A program made the position numbers and the translations under genes. This document shows positions 57,401 to 63,730 of a DNA stretch of 64,000 bases, one piece after another (the stretch's first letter is position 1; every line of letters starts with the position of its first letter). The DNA comes from Symsagittifera roscoffensis (taxonomy: Eukaryota; Xenacoelomorpha; Acoela; Convolutidae). The stretch spans positions 40,570,379-40,634,378 of the forward strand of contig NC_087067.1 of NCBI RefSeq assembly GCF_963678635.1. The letters run 5' to 3'. Below the pieces are notes generated by a model. The model had not been told where the DNA came from. It did no database searches and saw only the letters and a list, made by a program, of their open reading frames with translations.

Positions 57401-57744
57401 CTTTTTATATATTCTGAAAAAACTTTTGAAAATTCTAAATCAAGATCGTCTGTTTGAATTGTATATTTTCTATTATTATGGTTTGGTGAGGTGAATTCTA
57501 TGGAGTAGATTCCATACTGTTGTGTTATGTTGCATATATCTTTTAAGTAGTGGTCTATGATTTGTCTTTTGATTTTTACATCTGGGAACTCTGTTTTACA
57601 TGGACTAATTCCGGGTGTAAATAAATTTACGAGTAAATTTTGACAAAATATGTGTTGTCCTCTATCAGTATCTGCGTCTACTATAAAAGGAAAGATTTCA
57701 TCATCATCTGGAGTTTCTTCACCTGGAGTGTGCGTTGAGCTCAT
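48403..57744 (-). CDS. gag-pol: Gag-Pol polyprotein, single frame, with internal duplication (copy B)
   Basis: 3,113 residues. Residues 1-590: Gln/Asn-rich, unknown. 595-790: Ty3/gypsy Gag capsid region (GAAQKWFLVLP). 842-855: CCHC knuckle CNYCRRYGHSISEC. 900-1,110: Asn/Arg/Ser/Tyr-rich repeats. 1,229: protease DSGA. 1,277-1,649 and 1,650-2,022: a 373-residue segment present twice in tandem, covering the end of protease, the linker and the RT fingers. RT: ADMNSAY near 2,047, YLDD 2,110-2,113. RNase H: DAS near 2,259. Integrase: zinc region near 2,629, then D2,694, D2,754 and E2,790 (35 residues between the last two). GPY/F-like motif near 2,967. Gag and Pol share one frame, with no frameshift between them. 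The ATG at 57,744 lies inside the end of ORF0. Confidence 0.95.
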   Translation of the reverse strand: MSSTHTPGEETPDDDEIFPFIVDADTDRGQHIFCQNLLVNLFTPGISPCKTEFPDVKIKRQIIDHYLKDICNITQQYGIYSIEFTSPNHNNRKYTIQTDDLDLEFSKVFSEYIKSIQYQNSQRANSIFTNEVFAIIYSYISILENEIPITNVSPTKTSKHLKVRHEITLLSSYLNIIKENFTKDDVSQHTKHDLQKILAWFIIDYFTHNIDLIAQARKNFRPQNSNDDTAITEQSDYVWDPEWSHPAFISFPQSISSQAISTISYIRDYVKVIPLTIDATPLNYNTFLPDTQNNSLNSTVIHNENLNGTRNLTQQDIQTPSHFINEEIVHTTTTQQSISPIRPNLTTPRNTNPSQTQVTLQSTVKPSVAPKYSHMDYQTYRPMTIPSKTRKTFTRNNFTDHNYNYTHPSKTYNQPQRNFNQYTKSRNWDNPMTQPNSINFQTNPPQDHSENYPFFQQNKNKKQTSYQMDYLSSDDDFLQPDIFAQNTQEYRRQGIQRTRTNHRNFSPQPIDAQHQQPTQQQNLINTQSIQPIQQQNPMTAHSYQPSQMQNEIPLPYYLQQHEITRNQLSNFSQMPNAAESLQMTMNPYLMGGSSITSNKPLMVFTGTDPEYSVEDYLNAVTANLILNIGPEPINTPLHQNWIHRRTALIQTTLDGAAQKWFLVLPLEIKSNWKRFTQEFSKMFDSERNKQQQRVLCNEIRRLPNETIKQIAVRIETLVRKAYSLNTHDYKNTKMTEILMMTLTPQLRKIAIKKRASHPSSIREPDLDFRKLVDKLEQAEITMKLEETENLKLQYVNRIETTPTNINNIQESETDLVEKITEILNIYEKNPNFKGKPSFKKWCNYCRRYGHSISECRQKQQDNQNKPQKYKEPNKSFYQYMKKDQNLPNKTVYSNNSSGKPLPNNTNYTRNQSPYNSSYRGRSPERRNTQNSSQNHYNRPNSRSNYSRSNSNTQRFVSRSNSQSRNNYYPNNQSRNSSYNRNRNYSYNRNRSYSNNRNQNYPNSQSRNNSYNRSNYNRPNNNYQNRSRNNSQNRHSSYNNRYRNYSQSPHRNNNNYNNSNNRHRSSTPKHQRHINQVQSNPETTSDPPGIDDTVTDTLQLNQINCTLSDSESDTENTLSINMIKVKNDYESVIYEQPFSSHIYENQSEFLQNYYTTPINSTPTTQETNEINTTDQTNKNNKTKCLSTNHIYQNIQKEQPKEKIWTIPFLLESPRNKEFQPPDLEIDFLIDSGAESNIINIPTWNEIKTLHPKLTPLETSSKLATAQGSTLINYGKIQLFLLPTRTMEQSKILNKPFKQIFHITDIKYNIIGIPFISKYIPTINILNSKILIRDKYTKTKNTALTFFQRLNKQPPFFSKFYPIYNQQRKHLKPLSGNIYNFSIKQVHQYDKSQNKQQLFMSDFEFKSIHKFFKITISSIKYLKNTNSDIISLQVYNKTPYQVTLPLGLLGYCETNATTSPVHEKAYRVNNILQLLDNCQSTILIEELSINNIISNEKRNTDYFTKTPYFKPTFNITNYTEDQQKFLTMFNFQHSQITQNEFDKLAKQLIKYSSVYATSKFDVGKISSSLHLPLKFDAVFKKQRASKVPIHLHDKVNRLLDILEQYKIISPVNKKEQPKGNTFINPVIILAKGESLKIVLDARYLNSLIDESLFLLPTRTMEQNKILNKPFKQIFHITDIKHNIIGIPFISKYIPTINILNSKILIRDKYTKTKNTALTFFQRLNKQPPFFSKFYPIYNQQRKHLKPLSGNIYNFSIKQVHQYDKEQNKQKFYMSEFEFKPIHKFFKITISSIKYLKNSNSDIISLHVYNNTPYQVTLPLGLLGYCETNATISPIHEKAYRVNNILQLLDICQSTILNEELSINNIINNENRNTDYFTKTPYFKPTFNISNYTEDQQKFLTMFNFQHSQITQDEFEKLAKQLIKYSSVYATSKFDVGKISSSLHLPLKPDAVFKKQRASKVPIHLHDKVNRLLDILEQYNIISPVNKEEQPKGNTFINPVIILAKGESLKIVLDARYLNSLIDESKCNWPIEPIQVILTKINGKYFTTADMNSAYNQMPLDEQSRRLTQFVIGNQQYEFNRLFYGISIGPAAFSAFMSKIFRPLILKKNAITYLDDVFMQSQTKDEMFNVLEKYHQILQNENLKAAPDKSHFFLTRVKFLGHNIERKTITPLKSRIDAIQKLQPPTNKKKIQEFLGMLNFLSKYVYKMQLYLRPFYNILRQQNNFEWNTEHQTRFEEIKKLLTEQISNTIPDSNQPFYAMCDASNFGIGAALLQSQNGTNKMNLISANSRLFTQAELRLSTLMRECTAIIYTLTEYEFLILGSKHPTVLFTDHKPIIFLFTQKSNPNHRVYRFQLILMKFPNLHIVWTAGKNLALPDTLSRNTPPELLTRKTTVEIPKNIKFYLAENETAPRLECKYAVKTDIEQSQINNLQHFPLYLDCQNNHYEVDLLGTSTFKPIPYSQWIKNNTQQKRTKQHPPKKDHFPLIEKEDLTDKINLSGPQTNDSKYTINQVFDLHDPLDTIPLSTLEIENIFLPPTETITISTLKQYQNLDPVIRQLKSWHKYKTKPIKADSTILGNKTLLRYFRKFNNTTINENTDLLEYKLNESTVPCLPLSMILIAFNISHTQNIKGHSGSEKTYSNFIQNFYFPNAPIWIKVLCNDCIVCQLNKPYPNQKQIAQKQDFKGQSLYFNHRISFDTKGPISPSSEGNSYIMVIVDAFTHYVALNPVPHCNAYYAYTTLYEHWIAKFGLPEILVTDNGTEFINNEIITLCHLYNIKHKPRTSHAPWTNGLVEGMNRSLQEYLRCIINGNDTKYTEWSADVKLFPLAYNSQITTTLGMSPYEMVFNQKPRKPIMFTANSHKNAQGYCQPNKDSICYNLPLHTHDEDHFHHPQILKLASGTHTEWILNRDKKHNEIYQKITKKLLQRQNINEQINSRFTPASELKIGTFVLIPNFNTQKGISKKLQPLRKGPYQIIAKPTDVTYKITDSNKKEIVQHRNNLLPYYPKEYALRELTQLYSFTGLKIIQNEPHLKNTEQNDNPTENQNTKPIATKINTQNHKESPKQRKNRKMTEQIIPQEQIDKSENRKTTRLRNQPRKNYKIFIPQSKILKKVEFQK
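51678..53916 (-). repeat. In-frame 1,119-bp tandem duplication inside pol
   Basis: The unit starting at 53,916 (LFLLPTRTM) recurs at 52,797, exactly 1,119 bp later. The junction reads ...DES then LFLL; in copy A, DES is followed by KCNW. The first unit from about 53,835 down to the junction, and the start of the second unit, follow copy A's variants; the rest of the second unit follows B's own. Confidence 0.95.
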
Positions 57745-58186
57745 TTTTTCGTTTGATGACTGTTAATATGTAATTATTAATGTGTCGAATTGGTTGATTC
57801 CAATTGTATAAATGTACTGGTTTGTGTTTGTACTGCTTTTTTATTCTTCTTTTTCCTCTTTGTGATGAATTTGAAGTTGTTTCTGAGTCAGAGAAATATA
57901 ATTGATCGTGAAGTGGGCAATTTTTATCTATTGATTCTTTTAGTTTGTAAAGTTCGTCTAAACTGTTGGTTTCTGATTCTGAAAATGCGTTTCGATTTTT
58001 TGAAAATCTTTTTCGTGTTATTTGTCTTTGTTTAGTTATTATTTTTCTCTTTAGTGTTTGTCGTTTTGTTCGAATGTATCCAACTGTTTGTGTATGAGGT
58101 GTGATTACAAGGTCGTATTTTTTGTTATCTATTTCACAATTGTGTAAAACGATTGTTTGTTTATTTCCTAGGTTTTTAAATGACAT
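57719..58186 (-). CDS. ORF0, basic 155-residue protein upstream of gag
   Basis: ATG at 58,186; stop at 57,719, overlapping the gag start by 26 bp in a different frame. The N-terminal 60 residues are strongly basic (TKRQTLKRK, TKQRQITRKR). The middle holds two acidic Ser-rich patches (SESETNS, SDSETTSNSSQ), and another basic run follows. This recalls a nucleic-acid-binding regulatory protein but no family is recognised. Gag would be translated by reinitiation or leaky scanning past ORF0. The matching region of copy A is outside the window, so conservation cannot be checked. Confidence 0.5.
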   Translation of the reverse strand: MSFKNLGNKQTIVLHNCEIDNKKYDLVITPHTQTVGYIRTKRQTLKRKIITKQRQITRKRFSKNRNAFSESETNSLDELYKLKESIDKNCPLHDQLYFSDSETTSNSSQRGKRRIKKQYKHKPVHLYNWNQPIRHINNYILTVIKRKNELNAHSR

Positions 58187-59117
58187 AAGGTTTAGAATGA
58201 CGGATGCAAAGGGTTGTTAAATGATTTCTATTTTCCTAAACTGTTAGTTCTTACGATTTTTTGGTTAGCTTAACCTGGGTCTGTTCGTTCAGGGTTGGAG
58301 AGAAAAGTATATCGATTCCGAAGAATGATTTTTTACTTTCTCGTGGCTAGTATAAGTTAAGGTGTTAACTTACTTAATCTTACTTAGGGGTAGTGATTGT
58401 GTTCAAGGGTTGGAGAATAGTAAATCGATCCACAAGGTTCAGGTATAATTAGAACGCGAGTAGTTCGTTAGATACTATTTTAAACTTACTAAGTCTAAGA
58501 TTTATCCTGGGTCTGGTAAGAGGGGGGGTCAAGTGAAGGATGAATAACCGAAGTTCTTCACTGTTTATCCTAATTTGAATGATTAGTTTTGTTTAAAAAT
58601 TTCTATTAGTCTTGGGTCTTTAGAAAGGGTTGGGTAGTGAATCGACGTTTGAGGTCGTTAGACACTAATTAAGTGGGTGGGGGAGAACAAAGTTGTTCTG
58701 TTTGATCCAAGGATAAGCCTTGATGATCAAATTTGAAATTTAATTAAGAAGAAAATGATTTAAGATCCAAGGATAAGCCTTGATGATCTGGTTTTAAAAT
58801 TAAGTGAATTTAAGTTTTAATAAAATTTTAAATGTGTGTAAAGGAAAGATTTAGTGTTTTGATGATATTAGTGGGTTTATGATTGCTGTTATGTTTTAGA
58901 TGATGGAGCTGGAACAACAGGATGATTTATGATTACTAACCATTTATTGTCATGCTACTAATTTTTATTTTTATTTTTCAATAAATATTTTTCAAACATG
59001 TTTTGTATATTACTGCAGAATTTTAGGAAAACGATCTTAGATCTTTTTATCAATCGTTATTGTATATTAATAATTTTGTTTAGCGCCTGAAATGATTTTG
59101 AAGATTAACTTCAAGGT

Positions 59118-59351
59118 TTATGTTTGCAAATGAAAATCTAAATTCATTGCCAGTAATATTCTAAATATAAAAGTTTGTTCTGGTTTTTGCCTAACTATCA
59201 TATAGCTATATGGCAAGTTTCTACTTTGTCGTATGTCGTCTCTGGTTCGAGGTCTTCTTCCAATTCCGGGTAGTTCTGTTATGGTTCGGAATATTGGCTC
59301 TGATCTATTGAGTCGTAGAGACATTTCGATTAAATTATTGTCGTATAACAT
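59118..59351 (-). CDS. Possible 77-residue leader ORF
   Basis: ATG to TAA on the sense strand of copy B, about 90 nt after the 5' LTR, Arg-rich in the middle (GIGRRPRTRDDIRQS). It is the first ATG-initiated ORF of any length in the genomic RNA. With one copy visible it could be chance; if translated it would reduce access to ORF0 and gag. Confidence 0.25.
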   Translation of the reverse strand: MLYDNNLIEMSLRLNRSEPIFRTITELPGIGRRPRTRDDIRQSRNLPYSYMIVRQKPEQTFIFRILLAMNLDFHLQT

Positions 59352-59419
59352 TTTGTAAATGTTTTTTGTCTAATTTCTAATCTATTTTGGTTAATTCTAA
59401 GCTATTAAGGTCTTGTTCG

Positions 59420-59437
59420 AGACTTATGGTCGCACCA
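59420..59437 (-). promoter_or_regulatory. Primer binding site of copy B
   Basis: Two bases after the 5' LTR the element strand reads TGGTGCGACCATAAGTCT, complementary to a tRNA ending in GGTCGCACCA. The TGG start and position are as expected for a tRNA-primed LTR element. The exact tRNA cannot be named with confidence. Confidence 0.75.
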
Positions 59438-59439
59438 GA

Positions 59440-59848
59440 TGAGTTAGGACCGAGTGGTTAACTCATAGAGTAATTTCGGATAGGGTACACCGTCTGCTCG
59501 TCACGCTATCTTATTTTCGGCCGGATAGATTCGTGCAACTTCTTAGTCTAATACCGATCCTAATCTTACTCTTATACTATCTAGTCTCAGGTTGTTTAAC
59601 TAGTCTCTGCTAGGCTCAATAGATCTAGGGTATACTGGTTTATTGCGGCTGCTGAAGTGCTCGGGAGAGTCCAACTAATTTCTAAGTTAAATTCAAATCT
59701 CTCTGGTGCTGAAATTACAAGTAACTTCAGCACTTACAAATAAGTGGGTTGTTAGTTAGATGGATCGTGATTGGTTAATATTAAATACTTTACATTGGTA
59801 AAACATTTAATTTATCCAATCATAAAATATAGTTTAGATCAGGTTCCA
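59440..59848 (-). repeat. 5' LTR of copy B
   Basis: 409 bp with the same ends as the 3' LTR, one difference (C at 59,610). It carries the promoter that starts the genomic RNA; AATAAA on the element strand is the candidate poly(A) signal. Confidence 0.97.
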
Positions 59849-59852
59849 GTTC

Positions 59853-60178
59853 TTCTAAGCCCTATAAAGGTTGACAAGATTGATTCCAAGCTTCCCAAGG
59901 CATTAAAAAGACCCTGTTTAGGTCAAATTTTATGAGTCGCAGGCAAATTTTTGAAAAAAAAGGGGCAAAAAAGGCATTTTTAGGCACTTTTTGGAAAAAT
60001 TTGACCAAAAAATAGCTTGATAAAAAATGGATATCTGAAAACAGTGGGGGGGGGGGGGGGGGGGGGGCTCAAAACAGTGGGGGATCTCAAAATAGTTGAG
60101 TGAAAATTGGGGAGACCTTTTGGGTCGGCAGGGGGTCGAATCCCTGAGGGGAGTGGGGCGTTCCTAAATCCGCTGGTG
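59853..60178 (+). mobile_element. hAT-type MITE copy 2, remainder
   Basis: This continues the MITE begun at 39,781: shared blocks with the reverse complement of 22,419-22,811 include GGCATTTTTAGGCA-like and GTCGGCAGGGGGTCGAATCC. It has an 18-bp or longer run of G near 60,049-60,067. The right end (CCTAAATCCGCTGGTGG) is degraded relative to CCGCCCCTG, and an exact target duplication is not evident. Confidence 0.65.
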
Positions 60179-60279
60179 GCTATAAGTACAAAATTACAGT
60201 TTCTTTTAGTTCGATAACCAACTGCTGAAAAGCACACAAAACAAAACAAAACTAAAAAGAAATTGAGCGATGACGTTTG

Positions 60280-60475
60280 TTGAATAATAATGGATTATAA
60301 TCTATTATGATGGATTATAATTCAAAAAAAAATTGAGAAAAAAAAACTTTCATAAAATAATGATTTTTATTGTTTCGAAAATTAGTAACGTTATAATCCC
60401 TTTTTTAATCAATTATAATTAATTCTTTTTGAAATTTATAGAGAATGACCATAAAAATCCTTTATAATTCCTTGT
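60280..60475. repeat. AT-rich palindromic repeat cluster, right of copy B
   Basis: Motifs such as ATAATGGATTATAATCTATT and ATCAATTATAATTAATT, same family as the cluster at 39,465-39,725. Confidence 0.5.
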
Positions 60476-61012
60476 TTTCTCTTTTTACTGAAGGCGGGTA
60501 TTCTGATGATCCTATTGTGGCATCTAGTTTTGCGTGAATGAAAATCATTAAAAACTGGAAATATACGAAGACAAAATTCCTCCCCACTTTTTGTGGTCAC
60601 TTCAATTGACATTTATGAAAATCTAGCAAGATTAAATGTGTATGACGTAACTTCCGGCTGATTAACCCAAGCTGGTTTTCGATTCATCTATGCATCAACT
60701 GGCTCATACCCTCACAACAATGGAAACAATTGTATGATTCAAGTTTTGGTTCGAGCTTAGAAGAAAGGTTGAAATAGTTGTTCTCTGTGTTTTTTTCCTT
60801 GATGCAAATTTAGAAATCTCATGTAGAAGTTTCTGATAAAAATCTTTATACGGACAGAAAGATTGTATAGTTTAACTTCATGATTATTAAATTTTGGGAA
60901 ATTTCGATCATTTTTTCAGAATTCTGAGGTTTTGAGTTTCGTCAGCTTGCCAATTCGGATGATTAATCTGCACAGAAACTTCTTTCGCCAATTAATTCTT
61001 AATTTATTATTC

Positions 61013-61208
61013 TCCTCATTTTAGGTAGTTCTGAAATAAGTCAAAATGACGCATCAATTGATAATGATGTAGAATTTACTGCTAAAACAACGCAAGATAA
61101 TGACTCAGAGTCAAAACTGAAGTAAAATCTTTGCTCGGAACGACTTCAAAAAAGAGCATTTAGCAAAAAAACGTTATGACTATTTGACAACAGTTTCAAA
61201 AACACTGT
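61013..61208 (+). repeat. Segment duplicated at 63,731, first copy
   Basis: About 196 bp from TATTCTCCTCATTTTAGGTA to TTTCAAAAACACTG, repeated nearly exactly about 2.7 kb to the right. After TTTTAG a frame of about 33 codons is open (SSEISQNDASIDNDVEFTA), then a stop; a second frame (KEHLAKKRYDYLT) follows. It could be a decayed exon or transposon gene. Confidence 0.6.
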
Positions 61209-63730
61209 AGAGATTACTAAAACGGACACCATGATCTGGAAACATACATCTCAAAATGAATCATTCGTTAAGTAGTTTAATTGAAAAATTTTTCCACTAC
61301 GATCATCTGGACTTAGCCAGCAAAATATGTGGATTGACAACGAAAAAGCAGCAGTAAAAACAGAAATTTCGTTAAAAAGTTTCAACCATCGAAACTGAAA
61401 ATTCATAGCGTGATTTTCATCAAAACAATTTTTGAAGTGATCTTTTAAAAAAGTCTTACGGATATGAAAAGAGATGAAGAAGCTTGGCAAGTAAAAGTGT
61501 CACAACAAACCGAACAATTTTAACGATTTATTGCATTAATCGGAAAAAAAATAGCAAAACTAAATTCTGAAGCAGCAAAGACAACCTTGCCACAAAAACA
61601 AAAACTAATATATTACGAACGTTTGTTTTAACCAACAAAAAATGCAAAAAAAGATTGTTTTAACCGGCAGAACTCTCTGCATTGCAAAATTTTTGATATT
61701 ATCGCTCAAAATCTCAAAAAAAAATGAATTATACATTTTAAAGGACTATACTTAACAACACCGAGATAGCCCAATTTTACGAATAGCAAACTTTTGCCAC
61801 AAAAATACATTTAATTTAAGAATTTCGTAATAAAAATAATTGCGGATGGATGTTAAAAATGTTCAATTAACATATCTCTTTTTTTTCCAAAATTGGATAT
61901 ATTTATCAAAAGAGCCTCGACAAAGGAAATTAATGTTTTCGATCATAAACCCTGGAAATTTTTTTTTTAATCTAAGTAAAATGGGATCATTCAATTTAGA
62001 AAATTAATTATAGGTGTTTTGTAAATTAATATCAAGAACTACAATTTAAGATTTGTAAGTCTTGATATTTATCTATACTACAGACGCATAAAAACACAAA
62101 AATTGCAACTGCAAATCGATCTATTTTGTTTCGGTCTTGACGCGCTCAAAAACAGATTTCTGCAGCCTAATGGTGTCCGGTAAATAAGTGTATACAATCC
62201 AACTGTGTTCAAAAACTAATTAACACCCTCGAGGTATTTTTTGTTTGTTGCAATCAATTAGTCAAAAATCAAAAACTTGAAATCAATTACTGCATTTCGT
62301 TGGGATTTTTCTAGAGCAAAATTTGTTATTAATCAATTGCTTCATAAATTTGAATTCAATAGAAACAACCATTATTTCATGGGATTTGATAGATTGTACT
62401 TACAACTATACAGTTTTTACCCACAATTTGGCGGTAGAAATTCAGCAATTGTGTTTTTAGGTTCGCCTACATAAAATTTTGCTGCATTCACTTAAAATTA
62501 AAAGCGTTTTTGCAATCAATTGCTCAAATTATTGCTCCGACTTCCGAACAAAGATGGAACTTTTGTTCCAGGTGAGGTTTTTTTTCACACAAATTTTGAA
62601 GTTTTAACAAGGCACTACTAGTTTTATGCCTCATGAAAAGTAGTGACGTTGTGAGTTCTAAAAAATTTCACCTCTGATTGCTTTTGTAAATTTATTGTTG
62701 TTTGAAATTAGCCATTTTACTAAAATCTGACAGTTATTGCCCGATATCATTCGTTCTTTCAACGGCCAAGCGGGTCCTTAGTCCAATCAAAAAACCATCC
62801 AATTTGACTTGAGACAAGCTGTCTGGAACTATTAATATATTGTTCGGAAATATTGCTATTTGCTAATTGCGTCGTTGTCGTTTATCCGTTTATCAAACCG
62901 TGTGGCTGGCGGGAGTATTTTCAATAAATCTTAAAAAATAAACCTTTCATTTTTTTTTGAAATTTTATATGATATACATCACTTTTTTCTTAGACTTCAA
63001 GGAGCAGTCGGAACGTTCATGTCTTTGCTCCGAGATACGAGCAGTCTTGTTCAAACGTCGAAATTAATTGATTTTAGATAAAAATCAAGAAATTTTGCAT
63101 TGCTTTAATTTTTTTCGGACGGCAAATTGGGATTGGGGCAGTTTAAATTGACCTTTGCAAAATCAAACCATGCAAGATGTATTTAAAACAGTTGAAAATT
63201 ATAGCTGGAAAACATATACTCGCAAACATTTAACCATATGAACCAATTAGCTTGAAACAAAGGAAGCTAATATGGAACAAACAATATTTGTTTCTTTCAC
63301 TTTTCTTTTAGTTCTCCCCGCGATTTAAAATACTCCATTTTAGGGAAATCTTTTAGACTCTCTGTTGATTACAATCAGCTTGTAGTTTTTTGAGTGGATT
63401 TGAAAATCTATTTGCTTTCTACCAAATCCTTTAGGTGAAAAGGATACTAACGAACATTGAACTGAAGTTTATTCGTTTTCCAGGTGCGTGTGTTAGATTT
63501 TTTGGAGCCATAAATCGAGATTTAAAACAATTGTAATTTTTGGAAAAAATCAGTAAAAAGTAATGAATTTTCTTCAGTAATTTTTTCTCCTTTAAAATAT
63601 AGTAAGCGAACCTCTCATGCATCAGTTTGCGATATGTGAGCTTTTGCTTCCGGTAATTGAAAACAAATTACGTTCTCTGTTCGCAACGTGTTCACACTAA
63701 TCAGTTCTAAACAGGTGTCAAATTCTTAAA

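Larger units (their letters stand above)
58187..59439 (-). promoter_or_regulatory. Leader of copy B with repeated motifs
   Basis: 1.25 kb between primer binding site and ORF0. A 25-bp sequence, GATCCAAGGATAAGCCTTGA followed by TGATC, occurs at 58,704-58,728 and 58,764-58,788; it contains an inverted CAAGG/CCTTG. Further upstream are about three diverged modules with GGGTTGG and ATCGA (near 58,290, 58,418 and 58,635). Such leader repeats may bind host proteins, dimerise RNA or direct packaging. Confidence 0.5.
39816..59848 (-). mobile_element. Complete 20,033-bp Ty3/gypsy LTR retroelement with envelope-like gene, copy B
   Basis: Bounded by two 409-bp LTRs differing at one base and by the 4-bp duplication GTTC (39,812-39,815 and 59,849-59,852). 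On the minus strand the order is 5' LTR, primer binding site, 1.25-kb leader, ORF0, Gag-Pol in one frame (3,113 codons including a 373-codon in-frame duplication), ORFa, ORFb, AUG-less pre-env, env-like, ORF3, 1.5-kb tail, 3' LTR. This is far larger than typical Ty3/gypsy elements of 5-10 kb. Lesions visible are one TGA in ORFb and one frameshift in env. It interrupts a hAT MITE and lies in the same orientation as the K+ channel gene. Confidence 0.96.
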
